The notes under the pieces were generated by a model, which did no database searches, had not been told where the DNA came from, and saw nothing but the letters and a program-made list of their open reading frames with translations. From NCBI GenBank assembly GCA_031283025.1, contig JAITCP010000162.1, positions 1 through 30,093 of the forward strand: a stretch of 30,093 nt of DNA, given 5' to 3'. Below, in pieces: positions 1 to 7,596 of the stretch. This DNA comes from Spirochaetaceae bacterium (GTDB lineage: Bacteria; Spirochaetota; Spirochaetia; Treponematales; Breznakiellaceae). Positions within the stretch are counted from its first letter, which is position 1. The number at the start of each line of letters is the position of its first letter. The translations under genes were made by a program, and so were the position numbers.

Positions 1-1
1 T

Positions 2-1117
2 GATGAAACGCTTATGGGCCCCTTTATCCAACATACCGCAGAAGTTGATCCGGGTAATTCCGGCGGCCCTCTTCTGGTAGTCCAGCAAAATGCGGTAACC
101 GGATATGCCGTAGCGGGCGTCAATACGCTAAAAGCTTATAGAAGGCAGGCGGCAAACTATGCCATTCCGGTAAATACTGTACAGGCCTTTATCAACGATG
201 CCCTGAATCCAAAACCGGAAACTTACAGAGCGGCCCTGGACAAGCGGCTTGCCGTGTTTGTAGAAGGGCTGGGAGGCAGCAAAGCGGCGTACCCCCATAT
301 TGCAGAATATCTTTCATCCGCCTGTGTTGGGGAAAATGCCGAATATGCCATAGAAGAAATGTACGACAAGGGTAATTCTTCAGTCCGGCGGGCCTTTATT
401 GACAAGTGCGAAGACAGCGTAGTGGGCGCAATGGGTTATGCCGTGGCATGGACGATAGAAAACAGCATCCGGAGCCAGGGGGCGATCAGGACTTCCATAA
501 AGGACGTAACCGGCGCAGGTGAAGAATATACCGTGGTCTTTACCATAAACAACAAAGACCACAGTTCCAGATGGGTACGGGAATACGGTAACTGGCGGAT
601 CAGAAGTTTTGGTACGGTGGCCTCCGGAGATAAAACGCTGCTCGATAAAAAACAAGCCAGAAGGGAAGCGGCGGAAAAACTGCGGATTGGCGACAATGTT
701 CATGTAGAAGCCGGATATGCTTACCTTTTTGATAAGGCTCCTGCGGCCATGTACCTTTCCGTTGACTATAGGGGATTTATGGGCGCAAAAATGTACTATG
801 CGGGGTCCGATTTCTGGAGCTTTGGAGGCTTTGTCGGAACCCGCGGCGGCTTTGCCGCTGGGAATTTTGGCTTAATGCCCTATGCCCGGTTCGGTTTTGA
901 TTACCAGAGTGATAAGGGATATGACGATTATGCAGCAAAGGAATTTGCCGCCGGCTTTCCTCTTGCGATCATGGCACAGGCCGGGATCAAAGTAACCAGT
1001 ACCTATGTGCCCGGCCTCTTTGCAGGAGCGGCTTTCCAGTACAATATATTCAACATGAGCGATTACAACAACGCTATGAAACGGGCGCTGAGCATTACCG
1101 CAGGTTATGCCTTCTAG
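2..1117 (+). CDS. Trypsin-like serine protease, C-terminal part, with outer-membrane-like tail (partial)
   Basis: The reading frame is open to the left edge, so the N-terminal part is missing and the ATG at 14 is internal. Near the left end is GNSGGPLL, the active-site serine motif of chymotrypsin-fold (S1) peptidases, followed by a YAIPVNTVQAFI stretch typical of the last strand and helix of such domains. The His and Asp of the triad would lie outside the window. After about residue 75 comes a middle region, then from about residue 235 a glycine- and aromatic-rich segment with alternating hydrophobic residues, ending in ...ITAGYAF. A terminal aromatic residue after alternating hydrophobics is characteristic of outer-membrane beta-barrel strands. 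I infer a secreted, possibly outer-membrane-anchored protease. Its end overlaps the end of the convergent helicase gene by 23 bp. The protease assignment is firm for the motif; the barrel tail is inference. Confidence 0.75.
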   Translation, partial: DETLMGPFIQHTAEVDPGNSGGPLLVVQQNAVTGYAVAGVNTLKAYRRQAANYAIPVNTVQAFINDALNPKPETYRAALDKRLAVFVEGLGGSKAAYPHIAEYLSSACVGENAEYAIEEMYDKGNSSVRRAFIDKCEDSVVGAMGYAVAWTIENSIRSQGAIRTSIKDVTGAGEEYTVVFTINNKDHSSRWVREYGNWRIRSFGTVASGDKTLLDKKQARREAAEKLRIGDNVHVEAGYAYLFDKAPAAMYLSVDYRGFMGAKMYYAGSDFWSFGGFVGTRGGFAAGNFGLMPYARFGFDYQSDKGYDDYAAKEFAAGFPLAIMAQAGIKVTSTYVPGLFAGAAFQYNIFNMSDYNNAMKRALSITAGYAF

Positions 1118-2747
1118 CATTTACAGCGTTTACGGTAATTTTATCTTTCCAAAAGGGGCCCTTAATCTTTTTAAGGATCCCTTTTTGTATAAGCGCCTTT
1201 AGCGCTTCCTTTGCTTCTTCCGCTGACCAATGTACTGTTTCCGACTCTGCCAGTATCCGCGCTGCTTCATTCACCGTGTAGGAACGGCGGTTCCGGCTGA
1301 AAAAATTCTCCAGGCTTCGTTCTTCCCTAAGCTCCGTCCTGCTTTGCCCCGAACAAACATCGCAGCACTGTTTTTCCGGTTTGTCGCCGTTTCCTTCATA
1401 ATTCAACAGGCGGAGCAGCGCTTCCCGGCGGCATAGCGAATGATCCCGTGCATAGGCAAGAAGCTGCTCCACCCGCGTCTTGTCCTGCGCCGTTTTGGCC
1501 AACGCAAGCCGGGCAGCGTCCTCCGGCCCCCAAAGGAGAACCGCACGGGACTGCCCTCCGTCCCGCCCTGCCCTCCCCGATTCCTGGAGGTACGCCTCCA
1601 CTGACGGAGGGCAATCCCGGTGTATCACTGTCCGAATATCCGCCTTATCAACTCCAAGGCCGAACGCGCAGGTGCTGACCAACACCGCTTCCGCATTATG
1701 GAGATACCACGTCTCCAGTTCCTTTTTTTCATCACGGCTAAGACCTGCATGGTAAAAGCGCACTTCCCCCGCCCAGGAAACTCCTTCCTCCGCCAGACGG
1801 TTCCTAAGATACCGGGCAAGATGTTCAGTACCGGGCCGCGACGAACAAAACACAATGGCCGGCCTAAAGTTTGCCAGGAGCAAATCCCGTACCGCCAAAT
1901 CCTTAAGTATGCACCCCAGGGCGGCGTATTCAATATTGGGCCTGTCCGGATTACCTGTGATCCTGTGGGCGCCGTTTTCACCAAAGATGTACTTTTCTAT
2001 TTTTTCCAGTACCGGAGCGGAAGCGGTGGCGGTAAAAGCCGTTACCAGGGGCGATTGTACCGCTTCCAGAATGGAATGTATTTCCAGGTACGACGGGCGG
2101 AAACTTTCCCCCCACTCGCTCACACAGTGGGCTTCATCAATCACTGTGTGAACTATCCCCAACCCGGAAAGTTTTTCTTTTACACGGGGGCTTATCAGCA
2201 CCTCCGGGTTGGCGATAATGAATTTACTTTCACCGGAACGGAGTTTTTTCCAGATCGCTTCCCGCTCTTCTTCAGTCTGGCCGCCCCGAATCAGCACCGG
2301 GGAAAATCCCTTTTCCGTTAAGCGCCGTTCCTGATCCGCCATAAGGGAAAGTATGGGATAGATCACCAGGGTAGGGCCGGAAAACAGCATGGCGGGCAGT
2401 TGAAAACAAAGGGACTTTCCCGCCCCGGTAGGGAGGATCACAATCTGCCGCCCCAGGCTTGCCCCGTCTTCAAATGAGATGTCCGCTAATGGGCCGTGAT
2501 CTAATGCGGCCCCCTCCGCAATGCTGTCTGCATCATCATCAAGCGCTCTTTCCGGCACGGCGCTATCCGGTTCTGCATTATCCTGTGCGGCATCTTCCGG
2601 CCCATCCGGCCATTGTACCTCAATGCCCGCCGCCAGAGCCGCTTCAATCATGTTGGCAATGACCAGCCGCTGGTAGGGGAACAGGTAGGACAGGCCAAAA
2701 AGCCGTTTTACCGCATTACTTAAGGGATCGCAAGAATTGTATTCCAT
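1095..2747 (-). CDS. recQ: RecQ-family ATP-dependent DNA helicase with acidic insertion, no HRDC domain
   Basis: This is a superfamily 2 3'-5' DNA helicase of the RecQ type, acting in recombination and replication-fork repair. Visible motifs (numbered from the chosen start) are motif 0 FPYQR near 23-27, Walker A TGAGKS near 107-112, DEAH near 204-207, FTATAS, and QESGRAGRDGG (motif VI). A cysteine cluster (C...CCDVC) marks the RecQ zinc-binding domain and is followed by a winged-helix-like end. There is no HRDC domain. Between motif 0 and Walker A lies an unusual 55-60-residue acidic, alanine-rich insertion where ordinary RecQ proteins have only about 20 residues. An ATG at 2759 also exists, but its upstream AAGGG touches the start codon. 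The ATG at 2747 has GGAGG five bases upstream, so I use that start (550 aa). Confident as RecQ family; whether it is the main RecQ or a paralogue is open. Confidence 0.92.
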   Translation of the reverse strand: MEYNSCDPLSNAVKRLFGLSYLFPYQRLVIANMIEAALAAGIEVQWPDGPEDAAQDNAEPDSAVPERALDDDADSIAEGAALDHGPLADISFEDGASLGRQIVILPTGAGKSLCFQLPAMLFSGPTLVIYPILSLMADQERRLTEKGFSPVLIRGGQTEEEREAIWKKLRSGESKFIIANPEVLISPRVKEKLSGLGIVHTVIDEAHCVSEWGESFRPSYLEIHSILEAVQSPLVTAFTATASAPVLEKIEKYIFGENGAHRITGNPDRPNIEYAALGCILKDLAVRDLLLANFRPAIVFCSSRPGTEHLARYLRNRLAEEGVSWAGEVRFYHAGLSRDEKKELETWYLHNAEAVLVSTCAFGLGVDKADIRTVIHRDCPPSVEAYLQESGRAGRDGGQSRAVLLWGPEDAARLALAKTAQDKTRVEQLLAYARDHSLCRREALLRLLNYEGNGDKPEKQCCDVCSGQSRTELREERSLENFFSRNRRSYTVNEAARILAESETVHWSAEEAKEALKALIQKGILKKIKGPFWKDKITVNAVNARRHNLR

Positions 2748-2873
2748 TTCCGCCTCCATCCCTTATAAAGGCAAAGAGTTGCAGGGCGCTTTAGTAAGCC
2801 TTTCCCAAAATTTGTTATTCTGGAGCTGCATCAAATCTCATTTTTTTGCTAAAATTGTGCAAGCAACAGAGGT

Positions 2874-3443
2874 GTGATTTTGGGTTTATGGGAAATTATG
2901 GTAATCGCAGTGAGCCTGTCAATGGACGCTTTTGCCATCTCAATAACGTATGGTTTATCAATTAAAAACCCAAAAATTACAGAAATTTTTATTCCCGGTC
3001 TTTATTTTGGTTTTTTTCAGGCTCTTATGCCGCTTGCAGGCTTTTTTGCCGGGACTTATTTTGCAAAAAGCATACAGTTTTTGGATCATTGGGTCGCATT
3101 TGCGCTGCTAGGTTTTATTGGCGGGAAAATGATAAAAGACAGTTTTTCTCAAGACAAAGAAGAACCGGATAAAGCTCAGTTCCAACATACAAAAATGCTG
3201 TTATTGGCAATAGCAACAAGCATAGACGCACTGGCGGCAGGGATAACGTTCGCCTTTTTTGAAATAAACATTTTCACGGCAATTTTGATAATCGGCCTTA
3301 CAACATTTTGTATTTCAACAGTTGGCGTAAAAGTTGGCAATATATTCGGAGGAAGATTCAAATCCAAGGCTGAATTTGCCGGAGGCGCTGTTCTGATAAT
3401 ACTCGGTCTAAAGATATTAATTGAACATTTGTTTCTTACATAA
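2874..3443 (+). CDS. mntP: MntP-type manganese exporter
   Basis: This is a small polytopic inner-membrane protein of the MntP/YebN (DUF204) family, which exports Mn2+. The length of about 189 aa fits the family. The family's duplicated acidic motifs are visible as SLSMDAFAISI near residue 15 and ATSIDALAAGI near residue 115, and about six hydrophobic segments can be drawn. The start is uncertain. The GTG at 2874 lies only one base after the AGAGG at 2868-2872, whereas the TTG at 2880 is spaced seven bases from it, and an ATG at 2898 would still keep the first conserved motif. I saw no manganese riboswitch of the yybP-ykoY kind in the 110 bases upstream. The gene looks richer in A+T than its neighbours, with many AAA and TTT codons, which may mean acquisition by transfer. 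It converges on the aminotransferase gene across a 119-bp repeat. Confidence 0.85.
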   Translation: MILGLWEIMVIAVSLSMDAFAISITYGLSIKNPKITEIFIPGLYFGFFQALMPLAGFFAGTYFAKSIQFLDHWVAFALLGFIGGKMIKDSFSQDKEEPDKAQFQHTKMLLLAIATSIDALAAGITFAFFEINIFTAILIIGLTTFCISTVGVKVGNIFGGRFKSKAEFAGGAVLIILGLKILIEHLFLT

Positions 3444-3489
3444 GGGAGTACCCCTCCGTGTAAGGCCTTCCGGAATGAAACTATGTAAA

Positions 3490-3608
3490 GGGAATCTCTA
3501 AAAACCTCGGTTTTTAGAGATTTACCGCTTAAAAACGCACGTTTCGTAGCCCAAAGGGCGAAAAACTGCAAAGGAACCTCTAAAAACAACCGGTTTTTAG
3601 AGGTTCCC
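3490..3608. repeat. Composite palindromic repeat, family A, 119-bp copy 1
   Basis: The element begins GGGAATC and ends GGTTCCC and holds three stem-loops: 3493-3522 (14-bp arms, core CCTCGG), a central one around GCCCAAAGGGC, and 3574-3608 (core AACCG). A copy of exactly the same length sits at 28575-28693 with about eight differences in 119. Single-hairpin relatives lie at 13786-13822 and 29895-29929. It fills the space between two convergent genes and ends directly against the aminotransferase stop codon, so it may also end transcription from both sides. Translations of it give spurious ORFs on both strands. Confidence 0.9.
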
Positions 3609-4892
3609 TTACCCTAATTCCCCGGCGGTCTCGTAAATTGTCCGGTAAACCCCCGGAATATCCTCTTCTTCCACCGCCGCAAAAGTTACCCGCAGGTATT
3701 CGCTGCCCAAGGCTATGGTACCGATCCCCTTTTTAAGCAGGGCCTGCCGCAGAGCCTCTCCGTTGCCTGATTTACAGCGGAAACTCATAAAGTAGCCGGA
3801 ATTAAAGGGCAGCGCTTCCAGCGTTGCCGGAGGCTGGTTTTCTTCAATAAAACGCTTTACCGCCTGGTAGCGCCGCAGAAGCAGCGTAAAAAAAACCTCT
3901 TTGTCTGCGGCGGTGGAAGGATCATCCCAGGTTTTTAAGGTCAGGTACTGAGCCGGCGTATTGGCGCAGGAAACGGAAGACCGTATCGCTCCCATCAGCT
4001 TTTTTTCCAGAGCTTCCCGGGCTTGTAAAGACAAGCCGCCGGTGCCAAAACTGATAAAAGCGGTCCGCAAACCCCAGACATAGTCTTCTTTGGTTGGGCC
4101 GTCAATTTTTACCGCCAATACCCTGTCGTGAAGTTTTGCAAAACGGCTAAAGAGTGTCTCTTTTGCAATATAATCTTCATAAAAAAGGCCAAAATACGCA
4201 TCGTCACAGATTACCAGTACATAGGCGCCGGAAACGGCAATTTCCTTTATCAGAGCGATCAGGGCGTCTATTTCGGATACAACGGGGGTGTAACCGGAAG
4301 GATTGTGGGGGAAATTTAGGATAATCCGCACCGCCCCGGAAGCGGCTTCCTCCTTCAAGGCTTTTTCAAAGGCCGCCAGATCAAGGCCCTTGCCCTTAAA
4401 CAGGGGTATCCCCCTCAAAGCCGCTCCCCGGCGTTCGGCAAAGATAAGGCTGTAGTTGTCCCAAGAAGGTTCCCCCGCCAGCATTACCTGGCCTTCGTCA
4501 AGAAAAAGGTCAGCAATGAAAGAAAGTCCCGCAGTAATTCCCGGTACTACCACAGGCAGTGTAAAATCGTCTTCCTTTAAGGAAGGATTTTTCCGGAGCA
4601 AGCCCTCTTTCCAGGCTTTGCGAAAAATCTCCACCCCGGCTGTAGGGGCATAAACCACCGCTTCTTCCGGCGCTAGGCCGGGAAATTGCCCTTTCAGAGC
4701 AGAAAGATACAGGGGTTTCCCCCCATGAAAGGCCATGCCAAGGGTAGCGTTAATTTTGGCAGTTTTTTTCGCTTCCGTAGACTGGGCAATAATCCCACGG
4801 GGGAAAAAAAGCCTGCGCCCCAGGGCAGACAATAACGGCCCGGCAGAACTGTTTTCCAGCGCCGAGTTAAGTTCTTTAGCAAGTTGATCCAT
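3609..4892 (-). CDS. PLP-dependent aminotransferase, class I/II
   Basis: This 427-residue protein has the fold-type I aminotransferase layout. There is a glycine-rich cofactor-binding region (VVPGITAGLSFIADL), then NFPHNPSGYTP (the Asn that contacts the PLP ring region), then VICDDAYFGLFYED (Asp and Tyr that contact the pyridine and hydroxyl groups). The segment DGPTKEDYVWGLR supplies the probable Schiff-base lysine, in GPTKED, and a downstream arginine. Family members move amino groups between an amino acid and a 2-oxo acid; the sequence does not tell the substrate. The start ATG has TAAGG about eight bases upstream. The gene is divergent from the Smr gene across only 38 bp, and its stop codon abuts repeat A1. 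The N-terminal 80 residues are less typical than the core. Family assignment is confident and specificity is unknown. Confidence 0.87.
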   Translation of the reverse strand: MDQLAKELNSALENSSAGPLLSALGRRLFFPRGIIAQSTEAKKTAKINATLGMAFHGGKPLYLSALKGQFPGLAPEEAVVYAPTAGVEIFRKAWKEGLLRKNPSLKEDDFTLPVVVPGITAGLSFIADLFLDEGQVMLAGEPSWDNYSLIFAERRGAALRGIPLFKGKGLDLAAFEKALKEEAASGAVRIILNFPHNPSGYTPVVSEIDALIALIKEIAVSGAYVLVICDDAYFGLFYEDYIAKETLFSRFAKLHDRVLAVKIDGPTKEDYVWGLRTAFISFGTGGLSLQAREALEKKLMGAIRSSVSCANTPAQYLTLKTWDDPSTAADKEVFFTLLLRRYQAVKRFIEENQPPATLEALPFNSGYFMSFRCKSGNGEALRQALLKKGIGTIALGSEYLRVTFAAVEEEDIPGVYRTIYETAGELG

Positions 4893-4930
4893 GATTGTAA
4901 CCTTACCCCATTTTGAGATGTTTTAACAAG

Positions 4931-5347
4931 ATGGACTTTGGGCAAATTTTGGATCAGTGGGATAAACACTCCGGTCCGGTTTATGATAAAGATGCAGAAC
5001 TCGCGGTTCGTACCGAATCCTCCGCTTCCCGGCGCAGGAGGCTGCTCCGCAAAAGCCCCGATGCCTCCATAGACCTGCACGGCCTTACCAGAGACGAAGC
5101 GTGGAATACCCTGGATTCTTTTTTCAACGATGCCAACAATAAGGGGCTGGAAAAACTTCTGATTATTCACGGCAAAGGCAATCACACCGTTTCAGACGGT
5201 CAAGATGCGGTTTTGAAAAAAACGGTGCGGGACTTTATAGAACGCTGCCCTTTTGCAGGAGAAAACGGCAATAGTAACGGGCCTACAGGAGGAACCGGCT
5301 CTACCTGGGTATTGTTAAAAATGAATGTTACCGTTCCCGGTAAATAA
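4931..5347 (+). CDS. Smr-domain protein (putative endonuclease)
   Basis: This is a small protein of about 138 residues whose C-terminal two thirds is an Smr domain, the MutS2 C-terminal nuclease module. Landmarks are SIDLHGLTRDEAWNTL (the LDLHG motif), LLIIHGKGNH (HGKG motif) and GGTGSTWVLL at the end (GTG-type motif). Stand-alone Smr proteins are structure-specific or ribosome-associated nucleases; the role here is not known. An upstream TTG at 4913 is in frame but has no ribosome binding site. The ATG at 4931 is preceded only by a weak GAGAT, and MDFGQILDQW looks like a natural N-terminus. The 3' end overlaps infA tail to tail by 20 bp. Confidence 0.82.
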   Translation: MDFGQILDQWDKHSGPVYDKDAELAVRTESSASRRRRLLRKSPDASIDLHGLTRDEAWNTLDSFFNDANNKGLEKLLIIHGKGNHTVSDGQDAVLKKTVRDFIERCPFAGENGNSNGPTGGTGSTWVLLKMNVTVPGK

Positions 5348-5552
5348 TGCGGCCCCGGTTAAGATCATAGGGTGAAAGAGCGATGCGAACCCGGTCTCCG
5401 GGAACAATGCGTATATAATGCTTGCGCATTTTCCCTGAAAGATGGGCAAGGATCAGATGCCCGTTCTGATTGTCCAGTTCAATCCTGAACATGGTATTGG
5501 GAAGCGCTTCCCTAACCACCCCTTCTACTTCAATCGCTTCTTCTTTAGCCAC
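5328..5552 (-). CDS. infA: Translation initiation factor IF-1
   Basis: The 74-residue product is a single OB-fold S1-like domain that binds the ribosomal A site during initiation. The sequence opens VAKEEAIEVEGVV and contains FRIELDNGH-like and LAHLSGKMRKHYIRIVPGDRV blocks, which are diagnostic of IF-1. The start is a GTG at 5552, read as the usual MAKEE, with AGGAG at 5558-5562 five bases away. The longer open frame to 5669 would run into the tRNA gene and is rejected. It lies 75 bases downstream of tRNA-Val in the same orientation, and both follow the che genes, so a tRNA-infA transcript is plausible. Its end overlaps the Smr gene by 20 bp. Confidence 0.95.
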   Translation of the reverse strand: MAKEEAIEVEGVVREALPNTMFRIELDNQNGHLILAHLSGKMRKHYIRIVPGDRVRIALSPYDLNRGRIIYRER

Positions 5553-5627
5553 ATAAACTCCTATACACGCCGCGTAAGCGGCGAAGCTAATCGACCGTCC
5601 CCGCAAAACGGAGACGGGAACCCCTTT

Positions 5628-5701
5628 TGGGCGATACAAGATTTGAACTTGTGACCCCCACGATGTCAACGTGGTGCTCTAACCAACTGAGCTAACCGCC
5701 C
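5628..5701 (-). tRNA. tRNA-Val (anticodon GAC)
   Basis: On the minus strand the full cloverleaf folds. The acceptor GGGCGGT pairs with ATCGCCC (one G-U pair), the D stem is GCTC/GAGC, and the anticodon stem CCACG/CGTGG encloses the loop TTGACAT (anticodon GAC). The variable loop has five bases, the T stem ACAAG/CTTGT encloses TTCAAAT, and the discriminator is A. The length is 74 nt. The 3' CCA is not encoded (AAA follows), so it must be added by a nucleotidyltransferase. GAC reads GUC and GUU valine codons. The gene lies between cheX and infA, all in the same direction. Confidence 0.97.
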
Positions 5702-5740
5702 CAGGGCCAGGCGCTGAGAAAATATTCCTGTACCCACAAA

Positions 5741-5774
5741 TAACCGGCTAAGTTTGTCGGTGCGCTGCCGGTTA
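5741..5774 (-). terminator. Stem-loop at the end of cheX, possible terminator
   Basis: TAACCGGC and GCCGGTTA form a perfect 8-bp stem around an 18-base loop. On the minus strand the stem begins in the cheX stop codon and is followed by TTATTTGTGG, a poor but T-leaning tail. It would separate the che operon from tRNA-Val and infA. The long loop makes the assignment moderate. Confidence 0.45.
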
Positions 5775-6239
5775 ATTACGCTCTCTGACGGCTACGTTAA
5801 TTTCGATCTTACCACAACCACCCAGATCCATGGGAACGATCAAGGCTTCTACTTCACGGTTGGATATTTCCATATTTTCCCCGGTAAACAGAGCCGGCGG
5901 GGTAAGATCGAATTTAAACCCCAAAGAATGTAATTTTGTGACTGCCTGGGCTGTGATCATATTGGCAAGCTCCGTAATGGTAGCTTTTGCCATTTCATCC
6001 AACTGGGTAAAGGTCTCTCCGTTCATAATACTAACAACCTTTAGGGCTGTTTCCTTGGACATATCAAAGAGAACCCGACCTTCTACGTCCCCAGCCAGAC
6101 CTACCAGAGCAGCAACACCCATAATCGACATGGTTGTAGATTTAAGATAAAGATCTCCCCGTTTTACATCAGTCCCTAAAACTTCCTTTAAAACGGTAAA
6201 TGCCGCTTCCACGAAGGGGTTAATATACTCAACTCTCAT
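5772..6239 (-). CDS. cheX: CheX, CheY-phosphate phosphatase
   Basis: CheX is a cytoplasmic phosphatase that removes phosphate from CheY-P and so resets the flagellar signal; spirochaetes use it in place of CheZ. The 155-residue product has the CheC/CheX/FliY-type fold with one active-site helix, TITELANMITAQA, carrying the E-x2-N pair (E90 and N93). Further landmarks are GDVEGRVLFDMS and the C-terminal MDLGGCGKIEINVAVRE. The start ATG has AGGAGTG about five bases upstream. It follows the cheW-cheR gene by 22 bp and closes the che operon. A cheY gene, common next to cheX in treponemes, is not seen here; tRNA-Val follows instead. Confidence 0.93.
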   Translation of the reverse strand: MRVEYINPFVEAAFTVLKEVLGTDVKRGDLYLKSTTMSIMGVAALVGLAGDVEGRVLFDMSKETALKVVSIMNGETFTQLDEMAKATITELANMITAQAVTKLHSLGFKFDLTPPALFTGENMEISNREVEALIVPMDLGGCGKIEINVAVRERN

Positions 6240-6261
6240 GCTTCACTCCTTATATTCCTAT

Positions 6262-7587
6262 TTATCTTCTCACGTATGCAGTTACCGGCTGTTTTGCCGT
6301 GGAACGCCATTCAGTATCGGGTAATTCCTCATTCATCCCCAAAAACACCATGCCCTGAGGCTTGAGTTTTTCGGAAAACTCAGTAACCAGATGCGATTGA
6401 TCCTCCAGTGGAATGAATGATAAAAGATCACGTGCCAGAATAATATCCAAATCCGGCAGGGAATTATCATTCGCAACATCATGGTATTCAAAAAGGATTG
6501 CATCTTTTATCTCCTGATTGAACGTGTACCCGCTGGTACCCCGTACCATGTGCGCCCGGCAATATTCAGGAACCTCATCCAGTTCAAAAACCATACTGGG
6601 CGCCTGGGAAATTGCCATAATATCACTGTCATTGGCCCAAATCTTAAAACGGGCGCCCGCATACTTGGTTTTTAATATACAGGCAAATGAATAAGTTTCA
6701 TAGCCCTTTCCACAGCCTATATTCCACACATTAATGATAGCTGAATTTGCAACCGGAAGAGCAGCTTTTACCGCCAAAGCATAGTCTTCATCCCAAAAAC
6801 CTTCTGAGGATGGGGAGGAGAACCGGGAAAGGTATTCATCCGCGTCCTGAACATTTTTAAGTTGATGCTCATCGCTCCTCCGTTCCTTGCTCCATTCAAG
6901 AAAGCGTTCTCTAAGCCATGTTTCGTTGATCGCACTAGGATAAAAACCCCGCAGAGCGGGAAGACTCTGCCGTATAAAGTCCAGGTCCGATTCTGCAGGG
7001 CCAACCGGTTTAGAAGAAATGGTTGTTTCCTGAATGGGACGGTTGTAAATGGGAGCGGCATCCGGCCGCCGGCCTTTGGCATCATCGTCCTTGTTAATGG
7101 AAAAGATACGAATCACGTCCAGAATGATATACAGGGCGCCTTCTTTTTCCACAACCCCGCTTATAAACTTGATATTGATGTCTCCAAAAATTGGATGCGG
7201 GGGCTGGATTGATTCAGTGCTAATCCCTATTACCTTGTCAATCTTGTCCACAATCGTACCATACACCCTGTCTTCTATTTGAAGGATCAGCATATTTTCC
7301 ATGCTTTCTTCTTTTTTCTTGTGCACAGACAGATGAAAGAAAGAGCGAAGGTCAATAATGGGAATAATATCCCCCCGGAGGTTGTAAACCCCGCGGACAT
7401 AGGATGCCGCATTGGGAACAAAGGTAAATTTGTCCGCCTTGGCGATTTCCTTGACATTCATAATGTCCACGCCATAATCCTTGCCGCCCAAAGAAAAGGT
7501 GATCATTTTAAAATCTACATTTTCCGCCCTTTCTTTTTGTTCCTGAATATCGGCGTTTAACTGCTCTAAATCACGTACTACAGCCAT
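6262..7587 (-). CDS. cheW: CheW-CheR-like fusion, chemotaxis coupling protein
   Basis: The protein has two parts. Residues about 25-170 form a CheW domain (FKMITFSLGGKDYGVDIMNVKEI..., YVRGVYNLRGDIIPIIDLR), which links CheA to chemoreceptors. Residues about 200-441 resemble the CheR methyltransferase: an SAM-binding loop NIGCGKGYETYSFA, then IWANDSDIMAIS, then LDIILARDLLSFI and LKPQGMVFLGMNEELP. In standard CheR the SAM loop reads roughly AGCSTGEEPYS and the later motif CRNVLIYF, so several positions differ and the domain may bind SAM poorly or serve a structural role. Such CheW-CheR-like proteins are known in treponemes, where they are array components. The start ATG has AGGGG six bases upstream, and only nine bases separate it from the cheA stop, which implies co-translation. 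Whether the CheR part is catalytic cannot be told from sequence. Confidence 0.92.
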   Translation of the reverse strand: MAVVRDLEQLNADIQEQKERAENVDFKMITFSLGGKDYGVDIMNVKEIAKADKFTFVPNAASYVRGVYNLRGDIIPIIDLRSFFHLSVHKKKEESMENMLILQIEDRVYGTIVDKIDKVIGISTESIQPPHPIFGDINIKFISGVVEKEGALYIILDVIRIFSINKDDDAKGRRPDAAPIYNRPIQETTISSKPVGPAESDLDFIRQSLPALRGFYPSAINETWLRERFLEWSKERRSDEHQLKNVQDADEYLSRFSSPSSEGFWDEDYALAVKAALPVANSAIINVWNIGCGKGYETYSFACILKTKYAGARFKIWANDSDIMAISQAPSMVFELDEVPEYCRAHMVRGTSGYTFNQEIKDAILFEYHDVANDNSLPDLDIILARDLLSFIPLEDQSHLVTEFSEKLKPQGMVFLGMNEELPDTEWRSTAKQPVTAYVRR

Positions 7588-7596
7588 ATTATACCC

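Noticed and set aside
2760..2873. Manganese (yybP-ykoY) riboswitch before mntP
   Set aside because: The gap is about 110 bases and lacks the conserved paired loops of that class.
3490..3608. CRISPR-like array
   Set aside because: The repeats are palindromic, not regularly spaced with unique spacers, and have no cas genes; they are dispersed single elements.
5553..5669. N-terminal extension of infA to 5669
   Set aside because: It runs through the tRNA-Val gene; the GTG at 5552 has a good AGGAG and gives the standard IF-1 length.
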